DNA of 64,000 bases, from contig CAIQWB010000135.1 of NCBI GenBank assembly GCA_903875465.1, positions 1-64,000 on the forward strand, in the 5' to 3' direction. Under the pieces are notes generated by a model. The model saw nothing but the letters and a program-made list of their open reading frames with translations, was not told the DNA's origin and made no database searches. This stretch comes from an uncultured Verrucomicrobia subdivision 3 bacterium. GTDB taxonomy: Bacteria > Verrucomicrobiota > Verrucomicrobiia > Limisphaerales > UBA11358. How positions within the stretch are numbered: position 1 is the stretch's first letter; the number at the start of each line of letters is the position of its first letter. Below are positions 7,968 to 18,056 of this stretch, one piece after another. A program made the translations under genes and the position numbers.

Positions 7968-9527
7968 TCAGGGCGTCACAAAATGGACCAGCGCCGGCTG
8001 CAGTTTCTGCAAGTCCGGCAGATTAATATACATCATGTGGCCAGCGTCGAACTGCAGGTAGGTGATGTTGGTGCGATAAGTCGCATCCAGTTGCATGTGG
8101 TCGACCACATAATGAATGTTGTCAATCGGACACGCGAGGTCGCACCGCCCGCCCAGCACGAGCACTTTCATGTAGGGATTCTGGTTCATCGTGTTGGCCA
8201 GTTGATTGGCTGAGCTCGGAAAGCTGTCATGCGCCTCGAAGCGCCAGGGCCGCACGTTGCCAATGGTGGCGTAAGGCAGATCGTCCTCAAATTTCAATTC
8301 GTTGCGCACATAGGCATTGATGGCCGCCGAAAACGGCCCCGCCACCGCCGCATCCGACGGATCGAAATCCGGCGTCGGGGATGCCGGATCGCCATCGCGC
8401 CCGGTAATCCGCGCGTCATAACGCCCCATAATGAGTCCTTCATCGTGCAGCAATTGTTTGCGAAAAATGCTCGGGTCAATCCGCAGGTTGTTGTCCGTGA
8501 TGACCTGGGGCTTCAGACCGGTCAACCGCACGAGTTCATCCGTGATTTTCTTACGCTCTTCCGGGGCCAGCGAATCACCCTTGACCAAGGCCGTGGCGTA
8601 TTCATTCCGGGCAAAGTCGCGCGTTTCCGCGAGCGCCTTCTCCAAATTACCCTGCAAATCCGCCGGCAGTTTCTTGTGGAAATGCGCGATGGCCGTGTAA
8701 GCCGGCAGATAAACCATGTACGGCACATCGTTGCCGGGCGGGTTTTCCAGCATGGCAAAATCCAGCACCCCCGAGACCAGGATCAACCCATTCAGATACA
8801 TCCCGCAACTCTCCCGCAAATGATCGGCCAGGCCGGCCGCGCGATACACGCCATAGCTCTCCCCGATGACGTATTTGGGCGCCAGCCAGCGGTCATGCCG
8901 CGTCGTCCACAAACGGATGAATTCCCCCACGGAATCCAAGTCGCCCTTTTCCCCAAAAAATTGCTCCGCCTTCTCGTCCTTCGCCGGACGGCTGAAACCG
9001 GTGGCCACCGGGTCAATGAACACCAGGTCGCTCGCCCCCAGCAGTGAATAATTGTTGTCCACCAAACCGAAGGGCGGCGGCGGCAGGGTGCCATCAGGAT
9101 TCATCCGCACCCGGCGCGGCCCCAATGCACCCAAATGCAGCCAAACCGAGGACGAACCTGGCCCGCCGTTGAACGAGAAAGTGACCGGCCGGGTGGCCGT
9201 GTTGGTTTGGTCGAGCCGGGTGTAGGCGATGTAAAATACCGAGGCTCGGGGGGTGCCATCCTCTTTCAAGAGCGGCAGCATGCCCGTTTCGGCGACATAT
9301 TTCACCGCTTCGCCGGCAATCGTGACCGTGTTGGTGGTAAACACGGGTTTGTGCGTCGCATCAGGAATGCTCGCCACCTCATTCTTGGCGTCCTCACCCT
9401 TCTCCCCTTTGGGCGCGTCGCCTTTGGCCCCGTGCAGGTGCGCGGGCGCATTGGTCGCCGGCGCCTCGTCCGCCGCAAGCAAATTCGTGGCCACGGCGAT
9501 TAACAAAATCGATAATGCTTTTTTCAT
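7968..9527 (-). CDS. Secreted peptidase S10 (serine carboxypeptidase) family protein
   Basis: 519 residues. A Sec signal peptide (MKKALSILLIAVATNLLA) is followed by a low-complexity Ala/Lys/Glu linker and an alpha/beta-hydrolase domain of the carboxypeptidase Y type. Family signatures are SFNGGPGSSS (oxyanion region, about 119-128), FIDPVATGFS, the nucleophile elbow GESYGVYRA, the late-domain Asp region GGRCDLACP, and the His motif FDAGHMMYI near the C-terminus. All three catalytic positions appear intact. It probably trims peptides from the C-terminus outside the cytoplasm. It is monocistronic. Confidence 0.92.
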   Translation of the reverse strand: MKKALSILLIAVATNLLAADEAPATNAPAHLHGAKGDAPKGEKGEDAKNEVASIPDATHKPVFTTNTVTIAGEAVKYVAETGMLPLLKEDGTPRASVFYIAYTRLDQTNTATRPVTFSFNGGPGSSSVWLHLGALGPRRVRMNPDGTLPPPPFGLVDNNYSLLGASDLVFIDPVATGFSRPAKDEKAEQFFGEKGDLDSVGEFIRLWTTRHDRWLAPKYVIGESYGVYRAAGLADHLRESCGMYLNGLILVSGVLDFAMLENPPGNDVPYMVYLPAYTAIAHFHKKLPADLQGNLEKALAETRDFARNEYATALVKGDSLAPEERKKITDELVRLTGLKPQVITDNNLRIDPSIFRKQLLHDEGLIMGRYDARITGRDGDPASPTPDFDPSDAAVAGPFSAAINAYVRNELKFEDDLPYATIGNVRPWRFEAHDSFPSSANQLANTMNQNPYMKVLVLGGRCDLACPIDNIHYVVDHMQLDATYRTNITYLQFDAGHMMYINLPDLQKLQPALVHFVTP

Positions 9528-9884
9528 TTTTTCCTTAATCGAACTAAAAAATATTCCTACCCCTGTTTAACCGCAGCTTAGCCCGTTCGAACGCAAATGC
9601 CACCAAAAAACACCCCATTTTGCGTTCTTCAGACTATTTTATGGCCTAACCCACCATTCCGGCTCCCCGTTTGCAGCTCCGCCCCGACCCCGCAGACCCA
9701 CCCAAAGTCGCTGTTAAATAGCAATCATTACTATATTTTATCCAGTCTATAATTAAAGTGAATCTACCCCGTTTCCCCCACCCCAAACGCTCGCCACTCG
9801 GGTTCCCAATCCTTCAATTTCGGCCCATTTAATGATCTTTTACGTTATTTCTTAATTTTCGCAAAAAGGTTTGCCTGGCCTCAC
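9528..9884. other. Intergenic region, nothing recognised
   Basis: About 357 bp, more A+T-rich than its surroundings, between two leftward genes. No ORF, RNA gene or clear terminator was seen. It must contain the S10 peptidase promoter and the end of the upstream operon. Confidence 0.5.
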
Positions 9885-11126
9885 CTATTCGTCCGCCGGG
9901 CCCGGATATTGTTTGGGGGCCCCATATTTTAAGCCGATATTCTGCTCGTATTCGCCGAGCTTTTTGGTGGGGGCATCATCCTGCCGCGCCTTGAACTCCA
10001 AATTCAAATGGGCAATGCGGGACCGGGCGCTGTCCGCCACCGGCAGGTTGGGAAAAGTGTCCACGATTTTCTGCAAGGTTTGGCGCACCGTTTCCACCTC
10101 CGCACCGTGCCGGATTTGCAAATTGGCCAGAACCGTCAGCCAGTGGGCCACCCGTTTGGGGGGCTGGTCAGGCAGGTTGATCATCTGCGCGAGTTCGCCC
10201 ACCGCCAGATCCAGCCGGTGAAAGTGGTCCGCATAAATGACGGCCAGTTTTTCCCGAATATCCGTGTCATGAGGATGCTGGTCCAGATGCTTGACGTATT
10301 CCCCCGCCAGCTTGCCCGGATTTTCGGCCTCCGGCACCAAAAACTCGGTGGAGCTCATCAGCCCCACATTATCCACGCCATGCGGCACGGCCATGGCCTG
10401 ACGGTCGTATTTGCCCAGGAGAATCTTTTCCGCCCCTCCCAGATGGCCGATGCGCTGGCCCGCAGCCACGGCCATATCGCTATTGGGAAACCGGGCGATA
10501 ATACCCTCCAGCACCGTGCGGGCGGAATCTGGGTCCTGAGCGAGTTGCAGGTGCCAGTCGGCGAGTTGCGTGAGGGCGGCGGCGATTTGTTTGGGCGGGG
10601 CTTTGGGCGCCGCGCAAAAGCGGTTAATGGTCATTTCCGCAGAAGGAATGTCCTTCATGTCCTCCGCCTGAATGCGGGCCAGCATGGAAATACCTTCGTA
10701 ATCGTTCGGAAATTTGGCCAGCTGCTCGCGAATGGCCAGGGTGGCCTCCAGGTATTTGCCCCGCTGCCGCTTGGCCATGGCCGTGGAGTAAAGTGGTTTG
10801 GCGTCCTGCGGTTCGTTGCCACCGTCAAACAGGCCGGTGATGGGTCTGGTGATAATTTCGCTGATGGCAGGGGTCCAGAGCACGGACATGACAATGCCGA
10901 TGAAAACAATGATAAAGGGAGCGAGCCAGCCGACCTGACCACCCACCACCAGCTTGGCCGCAAAGCAAAATCCCCCGACGGCCACGATGTAGGTAATGAT
11001 CCATTTACCAATCAAGGCCTTGGGATCATCGCTCGTCTTCAAGGCGCGAAGGGAAAACCAAATGAGGGCAAATAGGCCCACGAGCGCCAGGGCGCTATCC
11101 AGCAGATATGCCAGTTTGTTGGTCAT
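9885..11126 (-). CDS. Membrane-anchored tetratricopeptide-repeat protein
   Basis: About 413 residues from the ATG at 11126 (MTNKLAYLLDSALALVG), preceded by a GGAAGAG stretch. The ORF-track start 13 residues earlier lacks a ribosome site. The N-terminus has three hydrophobic segments (about 8-24, 42-59 and 65-85). A cytoplasmic or periplasmic helical-repeat domain follows, with TPR-like units (AKRQRGKYLEATLAIREQL; ALTQLADWHLQLAQDPDSA; VLANLQIRHGAEVETVRQTL). Such proteins usually scaffold envelope complexes. It is the last gene of the leftward train behind yraN, and no specific partner is evident. Confidence 0.72.
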   Translation of the reverse strand: MTNKLAYLLDSALALVGLFALIWFSLRALKTSDDPKALIGKWIITYIVAVGGFCFAAKLVVGGQVGWLAPFIIVFIGIVMSVLWTPAISEIITRPITGLFDGGNEPQDAKPLYSTAMAKRQRGKYLEATLAIREQLAKFPNDYEGISMLARIQAEDMKDIPSAEMTINRFCAAPKAPPKQIAAALTQLADWHLQLAQDPDSARTVLEGIIARFPNSDMAVAAGQRIGHLGGAEKILLGKYDRQAMAVPHGVDNVGLMSSTEFLVPEAENPGKLAGEYVKHLDQHPHDTDIREKLAVIYADHFHRLDLAVGELAQMINLPDQPPKRVAHWLTVLANLQIRHGAEVETVRQTLQKIVDTFPNLPVADSARSRIAHLNLEFKARQDDAPTKKLGEYEQNIGLKYGAPKQYPGPADE

Positions 11127-11177
11127 GCCAGGGTTAAAGCTCTTCCTCTTGCTGACGATGCGCAAGGAAAAAGGCGG

Positions 11178-11612
11178 CTAGCGGTAACGATATGGCCTGG
11201 CCATGGGAAAGGTGTTCGGCAGATGCCTGATTTCAACCACTTGCTCGCCTTGCATGATGACTTCGACAATATCAAAACGGATTTTCACCGGGGGATTGCG
11301 AATGGCTTGCAAATAATCCAGCGCCGTCTGGCTGAGCAAACGGCGTTTGCGGGCATCAACGAAGGCGGCGGGGCGGGTCCAGCCGCCGGGGGCACGGGTT
11401 TTCACTTCCACGAATGCCAGGCAATCACCCTCCTGAAACACGAGGTCGATTTCACCGCGCTTAGACCGGTAATTTCGCACGAGAAATTTCCAGCCCAACT
11501 TGCGCAAGTAGGCCTCGGCCGCCCGCTCACCAGCGGCACCCCGCAGCAAGTGCGCCGGTTGATTCGGCGGCCCCGTAAACCAGGCTTTGATGTGTGCGAA
11601 AAGATTCAACAC
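11178..11612 (-). CDS. yraN: YraN family (UPF0102) putative endonuclease
   Basis: 144 residues. The family is a small PD-(D/E)XK-fold protein. Typical landmarks are GAAGERAAEAYLRKLGWKFLVRNYR at the start of the domain, RGEIDLVFQEGDCLAFVEVKTR (the E-D-ExK core) and the downstream K-x-R-x-L helix (DARKRRLLSQTALDYL). In other bacteria it is often near rnhB or rsmI; here it lies between argH and a TPR gene on the same strand. Activity in vivo is poorly defined for the family. Confidence 0.93.
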   Translation of the reverse strand: MLNLFAHIKAWFTGPPNQPAHLLRGAAGERAAEAYLRKLGWKFLVRNYRSKRGEIDLVFQEGDCLAFVEVKTRAPGGWTRPAAFVDARKRRLLSQTALDYLQAIRNPPVKIRFDIVEVIMQGEQVVEIRHLPNTFPMARPYRYR

Positions 11613-11677
11613 CGCCGATTGAACCTAAATTTCAAAGCGTGACAATCCAAATCCAAGGCGATGGCCCATCACACAGT

Positions 11678-13141
11678 TCAACCCAACCGCGCTTTCCACC
11701 CGGCCAGCTGGTTCGCAACCTCCTTTGTGCCCGGGGCACCCGTGATATTGCGCTTGGCCATGGCGGTTTCAAGGTCGAACACGGCGAGGGCTTCGGGGGC
11801 AAAGGTTTTGTCGATGGATTGCAGCTCGGCCAGGGTAAGCTGGTTCAGCGGCTTTCCGCTCTTTTCGGAAAGCCCAACGACCGCCCCCACGACGTGGTGG
11901 GCCTGCCGGAAAGGCATGCCTTTGAGAACGAGGTAATCGGCCAGGTCGGTGGCCAGCAACGAGGGGTCGCTGGCAGCGGCAGCACAGACGGCGGCGTTGA
12001 TTTTAGTGTGTTCCAGCATGGCCGCCATGAGGCGGGTCGAGGCGCGGACGGTGTCGGCGGTGTCAAACAGGCGTTCCTTGTCCTCCTGCAAATCCCGGTT
12101 ATAGGTCATGGGCAGGCCTTTGAGCAGGGTGAGCAGGGAAATGAGGTTGCCGAAGACACGGCCGGTTTTGCCCCGCACAAGTTCGGCGATGTCCGGGTTT
12201 TTCTTCTGCGGCATCAAGGAGGAGCCAGTGGTGTAGGCATCGGCGATCTTGATGAAGTTAAACTCGGCACCCGCCCACAGAATCATATCCTCGGCCAGGC
12301 GGGAGAGGTGAACTGCCAGGAGCGCGGCGGCGGCGGCGAATTCGACGACGAAATCACGATCGCTGACGGCATCCATGGAGTTTTGGGTGATGCGCGGCTG
12401 GCCCGTGGCGTCCACAAAACCGAGCTGGCGGGCGACGAATTCGCGATCCAGAGGCAGCGTGGACCCGGCGATGGCACCGCTGCCGAGGGGGCAGACATTG
12501 AGGCGAGCCTGGCCATCGGCCAGCCGGCCGGTGTCTCGCTGCAACATTTCGACATAGGCGAGGAGATGATGCGCGAGGTAGACGGGCTGGGCGCGCTGAA
12601 GATGGGTGAAGCCGGGGATGATGACCTCAGCATTAGCAGCCCCGAGGTTGACGAGGGCGCGCTGGAGGCCGGCGATGTCGGACCGCAAGGCGGTGATTTC
12701 ATCACGCAACCAAAGGCGGACATCGAGGGCCACCTGATCGTTGCGGGAGCGGGCGGTGTGGAGTTTGGCCCCGGCGGGGATCCGGCGGGTAAGCTCGGCC
12801 TCAATGTTCATATGAACATCTTCCAGCTCGGGTTTCCAGGTAAAATTGCCGGTCTCAATATCCTGCTGGATATCAGCGAGGCCACGGGCGATGGCGGATT
12901 CTTCAACCTTGCTGAGCACACCGATCTGACGGAGCATGGCGGCATGGGCCAGCGAACCTTGGATGTCGTGCCGCCAAAGGCGCCAGTCGAAGGAGATGGA
13001 TTCAGTAAATTGGGCGACGTCGGCACCGGGACCACTGGAGAAGCGGCCGCTGCGGGAGACCGGAGCGGATTGGGGCGACGGTTTGGTCGTTTTCGATTTG
13101 GTGCCTTTCGACAGGCGCACGGATGATTTCGGCATGGGCAT
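11678..13141 (-). CDS. argH: Argininosuccinate lyase
   Basis: 487 residues, catalysing argininosuccinate to arginine plus fumarate, the last step of arginine synthesis. The fumarase/aspartase superfamily signature GSSLMPQKKNPD is intact, along with HTARSRNDQVALD (substrate loop) and GFTHLQRAQPV. It carries an N-terminal Lys/Ser-rich extension of about 28 residues before the conserved SGRFSSGPGADVAQF start, so translation could begin later. It lies 36 bp downstream of addA on the same strand, inside a leftward train; no other arg genes are in the window. Confidence 0.97.
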   Translation of the reverse strand: MPMPKSSVRLSKGTKSKTTKPSPQSAPVSRSGRFSSGPGADVAQFTESISFDWRLWRHDIQGSLAHAAMLRQIGVLSKVEESAIARGLADIQQDIETGNFTWKPELEDVHMNIEAELTRRIPAGAKLHTARSRNDQVALDVRLWLRDEITALRSDIAGLQRALVNLGAANAEVIIPGFTHLQRAQPVYLAHHLLAYVEMLQRDTGRLADGQARLNVCPLGSGAIAGSTLPLDREFVARQLGFVDATGQPRITQNSMDAVSDRDFVVEFAAAAALLAVHLSRLAEDMILWAGAEFNFIKIADAYTTGSSLMPQKKNPDIAELVRGKTGRVFGNLISLLTLLKGLPMTYNRDLQEDKERLFDTADTVRASTRLMAAMLEHTKINAAVCAAAASDPSLLATDLADYLVLKGMPFRQAHHVVGAVVGLSEKSGKPLNQLTLAELQSIDKTFAPEALAVFDLETAMAKRNITGAPGTKEVANQLAGWKARLG

Positions 13142-13177
13142 AGGCTTTGGAATTATCTAAGGAAATTCAATACCAAA

Positions 13178-16100
13178 CTAAACTTCCACCGTACGACTGA
13201 CGGCGAGGAAGTGGAGCCAGCGGCGGGCGACGGGCAGGTTATAAATTTTGGCAAGGGCGGCCGCGTAGAGTTTGACTTGCGGGGCGTACCGGGTGGTTTT
13301 GGAGGCTATTTCGCCGGGGGCTAGGGCGTCGGTTTTAAAGTCCACAAGCCAGATGGCTTTCGGGAGCAGGACAATGAGGTCGGCGACGCCTTGAATGACC
13401 ACAAATTCACCGGCCAGTTCGAGCGCCTTATCCGGGTCGGTCGGCAAATTTAAGAGTTCGGCCAGTTCGGCCGGGGTAAATCGCGCGGTAAAGGGTAATT
13501 CGCGGCGCACGTCGGGAGATTGCTCGCGAATTTCAGCGCCCACCCCGGAGAGCCAAAAGGCGGCGATAGCCGGCAGGTCGAGGGCGGCGCGTTCGTCGGG
13601 GGATAATACTCGTTCGGAAGCTAGGCGATGGGCCTCAGTATGCAGATTGGCCAGGGAATTGGTCAGGTCCAGGTCAACGTGCTGGAGAAATTTATGATGG
13701 GCGGTGCCAATTTCGGCGGCGGTCAGGCGGGACCAGCCCCGGCCCAGTTGCCGGCGCTCAAGGTTATCCCAAGCGGCTTCCGAGAAAAGCGGCTGGGCCT
13801 CGTCCTCCAGCAAATCATCCACCTGCCGGCGCAGGGCGGTGACGGAGGTTTTGGCCTTTTCCCTGGTGGCGGCAGCAAATGGATAATGCCAGGTCAGGCT
13901 CGTTTGGAGGCGCTGGAAGGTGGCGGCATCCAGCGGAGGGAGCATGGGTTGAACCGGCAACAGGCTGGCGGTGGTCTGGACCGCCAGTTCAGCTTCCTCC
14001 ACCAAGCGCCAGCGCAAGTGCGGCAGGTCGCCGGCGGCACCGGGGATGCCACTGTTTTGCTGGGCGAACCAGAGGCCGATCCAGTCGGCATAACTGATGG
14101 CGGCGAGAATGCGCTGGGCGGTGATGGGTTCAGTTTGAACCCAACAGTCAGCCCATTTTTTCTCGGTGACGCTGCCGGTCAAAATCAGGGTGTCGCGGGC
14201 GCGGGTGAGGGCGACGTATAAAAGGCGCAATTCCTCGCCGGCAGCCTCCCGGCGCTGGGCTTGCTGGGCCAGCCAGTGGGGGAGGCTGGGATAGCTGCGG
14301 CCGGTCTGCGGCGGTTTGACGCGCGGACAGAGGCCGTAAGTTTCATCGAAAATAATTTCTGCACGGCGGTCTTGGGTATTGAAGGCCTTGGACAGATCGG
14401 CGAGGGCCACCACAGGAAATTCCAACCCCTTGCTTTGGTGAATGCTCATGAGCCGAACAGCATTTTCCGCCAGAACCAAGGCCACCTCGGGTTCCACCTC
14501 GGCGGCCTGCTGGACCTCAATGAATTTTAAAAAGCGGGACAATCCCTGTTGCTGGAACTGGTCGAATTGTTCCGCCAGTGAGAGCAACCGCCGGACATTG
14601 GCCTGGCGCTGGGCACCACGCGGACGGCTGCCGAGCCACTCCTGATAATGGGTATCCAACAGCACCGTTTCGAGGCAGGGAACGAGCGGGGCCTGACGCG
14701 CGAGCCGGCGCCACCGTTCGTAGCGCTCCAAGAAGGTCGCGATCTTCTGGCGCATTTCCGCCGGCAGTGATTCGCCCGCCTGATGACTCCGGTTCAGGGC
14801 AGTCCAAAAATGCTCCCGGGAGACGGCCAGCCGCATTTGGGCCAGCTCATCCAATGACAACCCAACCAATGGGGAGCGCAGCACGGCAATGGTAGGGACG
14901 TCCTGCAGCGGATTGTCGAGCAATTGGAGCACGCTCAACAAATCGCTAATCTCCGCGCTCTGATAAAAGCCGCCGCGCTCGACGACCAGGGGGATGCCGG
15001 CGCGATCAAATTCCCGCGCGTAAATCTCCGCCTTGCTGCCCGGGGCTCGCAAGAGCACGGCCATGTCGCGCCATGTCACAGGGCGAAATTTGTTGGCGGC
15101 CCCATCGTAAATTTCATGGCCCTCGGCACGCAAAGCTACCAGCCGGCGGGCGAGGAGACGGGCCTCTTTCTCGGCATTATCCAGGTCGGCAAAGGTCTCC
15201 GCACCTGCCTCGGCCGCAGGTTCTTCCAGCGGGCCGGCTTCATCGCGCCCGGGTTTACGCAGAAGCAACAGCTCAGCGCGCGGGGGCGCAGTGGGCAAAG
15301 TGGAAAATTCGGGGCGGGTGGCAGGGGAACCGAACTGCAAACGGGCCTCGGCATCGTAATTCACGCCGCCAAATTCCTCCCGCATGAGCGGTTCGAAGAC
15401 TTGGTTCACCCAAGTCAGGAGACCTTCGCGACTGCGGAAGTTTTCGGAGAGCGCGAGCGTTTGCCCGCTGCCGGCGCGCCAGTCGCGGGCGTAGGCGCGG
15501 AAAATTTTGGGATCGGCGAGTCGGAAGCGATAGATGCTCTGCTTGACGTCACCCACCAGGAAGCGATTGGCAGCTTCCCCGGTGCGGCTCAGGGCGGAGA
15601 TGATTTTATCCTGCGCGGCGTTGATGTCCTGGTACTCGTCCACGAAGACAAACTTGAGGCGTTCCTGCCAGCGCAGGGCGATGGGGGTGGGCTGGTCAGC
15701 AGTAAAATCCCAGAGCAGGGTGAGGGCGAATTGTTCGAGGTCGTGAAAGTCCACCACGCCATCTTCTAATTTGCGCCGGGAGAACTGGTGCGAAAACGCA
15801 CGGGCGAGTTCCAGCAGGGTGACCAGGTGGTGCCGGGTCCAATCCCAATCCTCAAGCAGGGGATCCTTGCCCTCGGGACAGCGGCCGAGGGAGCCGAAAA
15901 ATTCGGCATCCTCGAACAAGGATTTTAACGGTTTGGACAGAATGGTTTTTTGTTTGGGCGGCCAGATTTCGGACGCGGCCTGGATGGCGGTGAGCGTTTC
16001 TGCGGCCTGGATGCGCGTGAAGGGTGGGAAGAGCCGACGCAGAAGGTCGAGGAGTTCGGCGGCTTTGACGTTGATGGCGCGCAGTTGTTCCAGGCGGGGC

Positions 16101-16780
16101 AGCCATCCGGCACGCCACTCCGCAATGGCCGTCAGCAACCAACCGGTCCAGAGCACGGGTTCGGGCGGGGCGAAGCTGGCGATCTGGCGGGTCAGCCAGC
16201 CTTCGGCATCCGGACGGGTCTGCGCGTAATTGTGCAGCCGCAAAACGAGTTGGCGGATTTTTTCATCGCGTCCGCCGCCATGGATTTGGATCAGACTTTG
16301 GACGGCCAGGTCAAATGGGGATTCGCCGCCATAATGGCCTTGCAGAATTTCTTCCAGGGTTTCCTCCGCGCGGAGGCGGGCCTCCCCGGTTTCGAGCACG
16401 GCGAGGTCGGGGTCCAGGCCCAGTTCGTGAAAATGCTCGCGCACGAGTTTAAGGCAAAAACTGTGCAGGGTGCCGATGTGCGCGGTGTCGAAGAGGGCGA
16501 GTTGTTCGCGGCTGTGCAGATCGTCAGGCTGGGTCTGGGCGAGGTCATCGAGTGCGCGGCGGAGACGCTGGCGCATTTCGGCGGCAGCGGCCTCGGTGAA
16601 GGTGACAACGAGCAATTCGTCGAGTGCCGCGCCATCATCACGGAGACAGGCGAGAATCCTCTGGATAAGGGTGTGAGTTTTACCCGTGCCGGCGCCGGCC
16701 ATGACGAGCACATTGCCACGCGCAGCCACGGCCGCCGCCTGGGAGGGCGTCAGACCGGAAGGGGTGGGAGGCGGAGTCAT
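13178..16780 (-). CDS. addA: AddA-type UvrD/Rep helicase-nuclease
   Basis: 1200 residues. The N-terminal SF1 helicase has Walker A AGAGTGKTHTLIQR, motif II VFVDEYQDIN, motif III GDVKQSIYRFR, motif V/VI regions MSIHQSKGLEFPVV and LLYVALTRARD. The C-terminal RecB-like nuclease domain has GTAHHKFLQHV, QGVADLIVLL, LVDFKTD and VKLYAAAL, so the PD-(D/E)XK site appears complete. It processes double-strand DNA ends for recombination. The partner addB is usually adjacent upstream but is not in this window; the preceding gene is a CWC-DUF5522 protein 57 bp away. AddB may be encoded elsewhere, or the protein may act with a different partner. Confidence 0.93.
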   Translation of the reverse strand: MTPPPTPSGLTPSQAAAVAARGNVLVMAGAGTGKTHTLIQRILACLRDDGAALDELLVVTFTEAAAAEMRQRLRRALDDLAQTQPDDLHSREQLALFDTAHIGTLHSFCLKLVREHFHELGLDPDLAVLETGEARLRAEETLEEILQGHYGGESPFDLAVQSLIQIHGGGRDEKIRQLVLRLHNYAQTRPDAEGWLTRQIASFAPPEPVLWTGWLLTAIAEWRAGWLPRLEQLRAINVKAAELLDLLRRLFPPFTRIQAAETLTAIQAASEIWPPKQKTILSKPLKSLFEDAEFFGSLGRCPEGKDPLLEDWDWTRHHLVTLLELARAFSHQFSRRKLEDGVVDFHDLEQFALTLLWDFTADQPTPIALRWQERLKFVFVDEYQDINAAQDKIISALSRTGEAANRFLVGDVKQSIYRFRLADPKIFRAYARDWRAGSGQTLALSENFRSREGLLTWVNQVFEPLMREEFGGVNYDAEARLQFGSPATRPEFSTLPTAPPRAELLLLRKPGRDEAGPLEEPAAEAGAETFADLDNAEKEARLLARRLVALRAEGHEIYDGAANKFRPVTWRDMAVLLRAPGSKAEIYAREFDRAGIPLVVERGGFYQSAEISDLLSVLQLLDNPLQDVPTIAVLRSPLVGLSLDELAQMRLAVSREHFWTALNRSHQAGESLPAEMRQKIATFLERYERWRRLARQAPLVPCLETVLLDTHYQEWLGSRPRGAQRQANVRRLLSLAEQFDQFQQQGLSRFLKFIEVQQAAEVEPEVALVLAENAVRLMSIHQSKGLEFPVVALADLSKAFNTQDRRAEIIFDETYGLCPRVKPPQTGRSYPSLPHWLAQQAQRREAAGEELRLLYVALTRARDTLILTGSVTEKKWADCWVQTEPITAQRILAAISYADWIGLWFAQQNSGIPGAAGDLPHLRWRLVEEAELAVQTTASLLPVQPMLPPLDAATFQRLQTSLTWHYPFAAATREKAKTSVTALRRQVDDLLEDEAQPLFSEAAWDNLERRQLGRGWSRLTAAEIGTAHHKFLQHVDLDLTNSLANLHTEAHRLASERVLSPDERAALDLPAIAAFWLSGVGAEIREQSPDVRRELPFTARFTPAELAELLNLPTDPDKALELAGEFVVIQGVADLIVLLPKAIWLVDFKTDALAPGEIASKTTRYAPQVKLYAAALAKIYNLPVARRWLHFLAVSRTVEV

Positions 16781-16837
16781 GCGACGGCGGGAAGCGTAGC
16801 AGGACCACCGCAGGCGGAAACTGCAAAAATTAAACTT

Positions 16838-17182
16838 CTAGGAATACGGACAATGCCGGCAGCCGGAGCTACAACAGTAACCGCGGCGTAAATGGTGGGC
16901 GGCGGTGAAGACCATCAGGCCATGCTCGAAATAAAAATCGCCAGGCTGGATTTTGGGCGGTCTTGGGTGGGTGCGATGCCAGGTGGTGATGCAGTTCTGA
17001 CAGAGGCACACTTGGTTGTGCTGGTCAGGCGGAATTTGTGCCAGCAGGGCATCGGGGATTTCCACTTGGGCACACCAACAGGGGCCTTTGTAAGCGGCGG
17101 CGGTACAGAGCTGGCATTCGTTGGGCTGGTGGCACAACGGGCACTGGGAGGGTTCCACGGTAGCGTTGGCGGGGGGCGTCAC
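16838..17182 (-). CDS. Cysteine-rich CWC / DUF5522 fusion protein
   Basis: 114 residues starting with GTG in a GTGA overlap with the pseudopilin stop, implying translational coupling. The N-terminal half is a cysteine-rich CWC-type module ([24 protein letters not shown]). The C-terminal half is DUF5522-like ([23 protein letters not shown] then CRHCPY). The many Cys pairs suggest zinc or Fe-S binding. The function of both modules is unknown. The short distance to addA downstream makes the two co-transcribed. Confidence 0.8.
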   Translation of the reverse strand: MTPPANATVEPSQCPLCHQPNECQLCTAAAYKGPCWCAQVEIPDALLAQIPPDQHNQVCLCQNCITTWHRTHPRPPKIQPGDFYFEHGLMVFTAAHHLRRGYCCSSGCRHCPYS

Positions 17183-17925
17183 GGCACGGTCAGGATTTCC
17201 GGCCGCAACCGGCCGAGAGACTGTCCGGAAAGGCGTGGGTCAAAGGAACCAGGCACGGGTTTTTCCAGTTCCACATGGCCATCTGCCCGGGTGCCACCGG
17301 CCAACTGATTGTGCCGAAAATGGGCGTTGGGATAGGTGGAATTGGTGTCCACGTAATAAAACTCCTCGAACATCGGATGCGTGCGCGAGGCGGGGGCCTG
17401 GAAGTCATTGATCTCGGCGGCATCGGCGAAGGTCACGGTATCGGCCGGGTGCATCAGGCTGCTAGCGGCCACGGGCTTTTGCGTGGGTCCGGCAAAGAGG
17501 TAGGTGTTGCAACCATAGCTGAATACCACATTGGTCGCCTTGAGCTTAAACATCGGCGAGGCGTAATTCAACGCTGGGCATAACCGCAGGTTGCCGCCGC
17601 GCAAATAGGAATAAAGCACCCCGCTCGTCAAATCGAACGAGCGCTGCCCCTCCGCGCCGGAACCCAGCCAGCCAAACCACCATTGCTGGCCGGTGGCGTC
17701 CACCAATCCACATTTGCGAAAGGCCAGCCCAGCATTGTCCCCGAGATATAGTTCGTTGGCGAGCCCCAGTTGCCGCAGGTTGGTCGCGCAATCGGCGCGT
17801 TGGGCGGAGGCTTTGGCCCGCACCAGGGCGGGGAGGAGCATGGCGGCCAGAATGGCGATGATGGCCGTGACCACGAGAAGTTCGATGAGCGTGAAGGCTG
17901 ACCGCCTGACGCCGGAAACTGCCAT
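17179..17925 (-). CDS. Type II secretion/type IV pilin-like pseudopilin
   Basis: About 248 residues from the ATG at 17925 ([10 protein letters not shown]), which has GGAG eight bases upstream and gives a short leader. The ORF-track start at 18207, and an ATG at 18060 overlapping the upstream stop, would create an implausibly long leader. The prepilin leader and N-methylation helix read [26 protein letters not shown] globular domain follows with [19 protein letters not shown], typical of the large Verrucomicrobiota/Planctomycetes pseudopilin family, and a C-terminal ADGHVE segment resembling the H-X9-DG tail. It probably forms or decorates an envelope pseudopilus. It is the second gene behind the cobalamin riboswitch. 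Confidence 0.88.
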   Translation of the reverse strand: MAVSGVRRSAFTLIELLVVTAIIAILAAMLLPALVRAKASAQRADCATNLRQLGLANELYLGDNAGLAFRKCGLVDATGQQWWFGWLGSGAEGQRSFDLTSGVLYSYLRGGNLRLCPALNYASPMFKLKATNVVFSYGCNTYLFAGPTQKPVAASSLMHPADTVTFADAAEINDFQAPASRTHPMFEEFYYVDTNSTYPNAHFRHNQLAGGTRADGHVELEKPVPGSFDPRLSGQSLGRLRPEILTVP

Positions 17926-18056
17926 TGTCAAACTCCAAACTGCAGAGAAGCTGCAGCCCTTCAGATTTAAGAGCGATGACGGAGCGGATGCCTCGCGGGT
18001 TGTGACCGCGCCCGTCAACAGCTCGCCTGCATCGGGTTGATGGCTATGACGCGATT

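Noticed and set aside
11594-13126. 510-residue + strand ORF opposite argH
   Set aside because: Antisense shadow of a clearly recognised argininosuccinate lyase.
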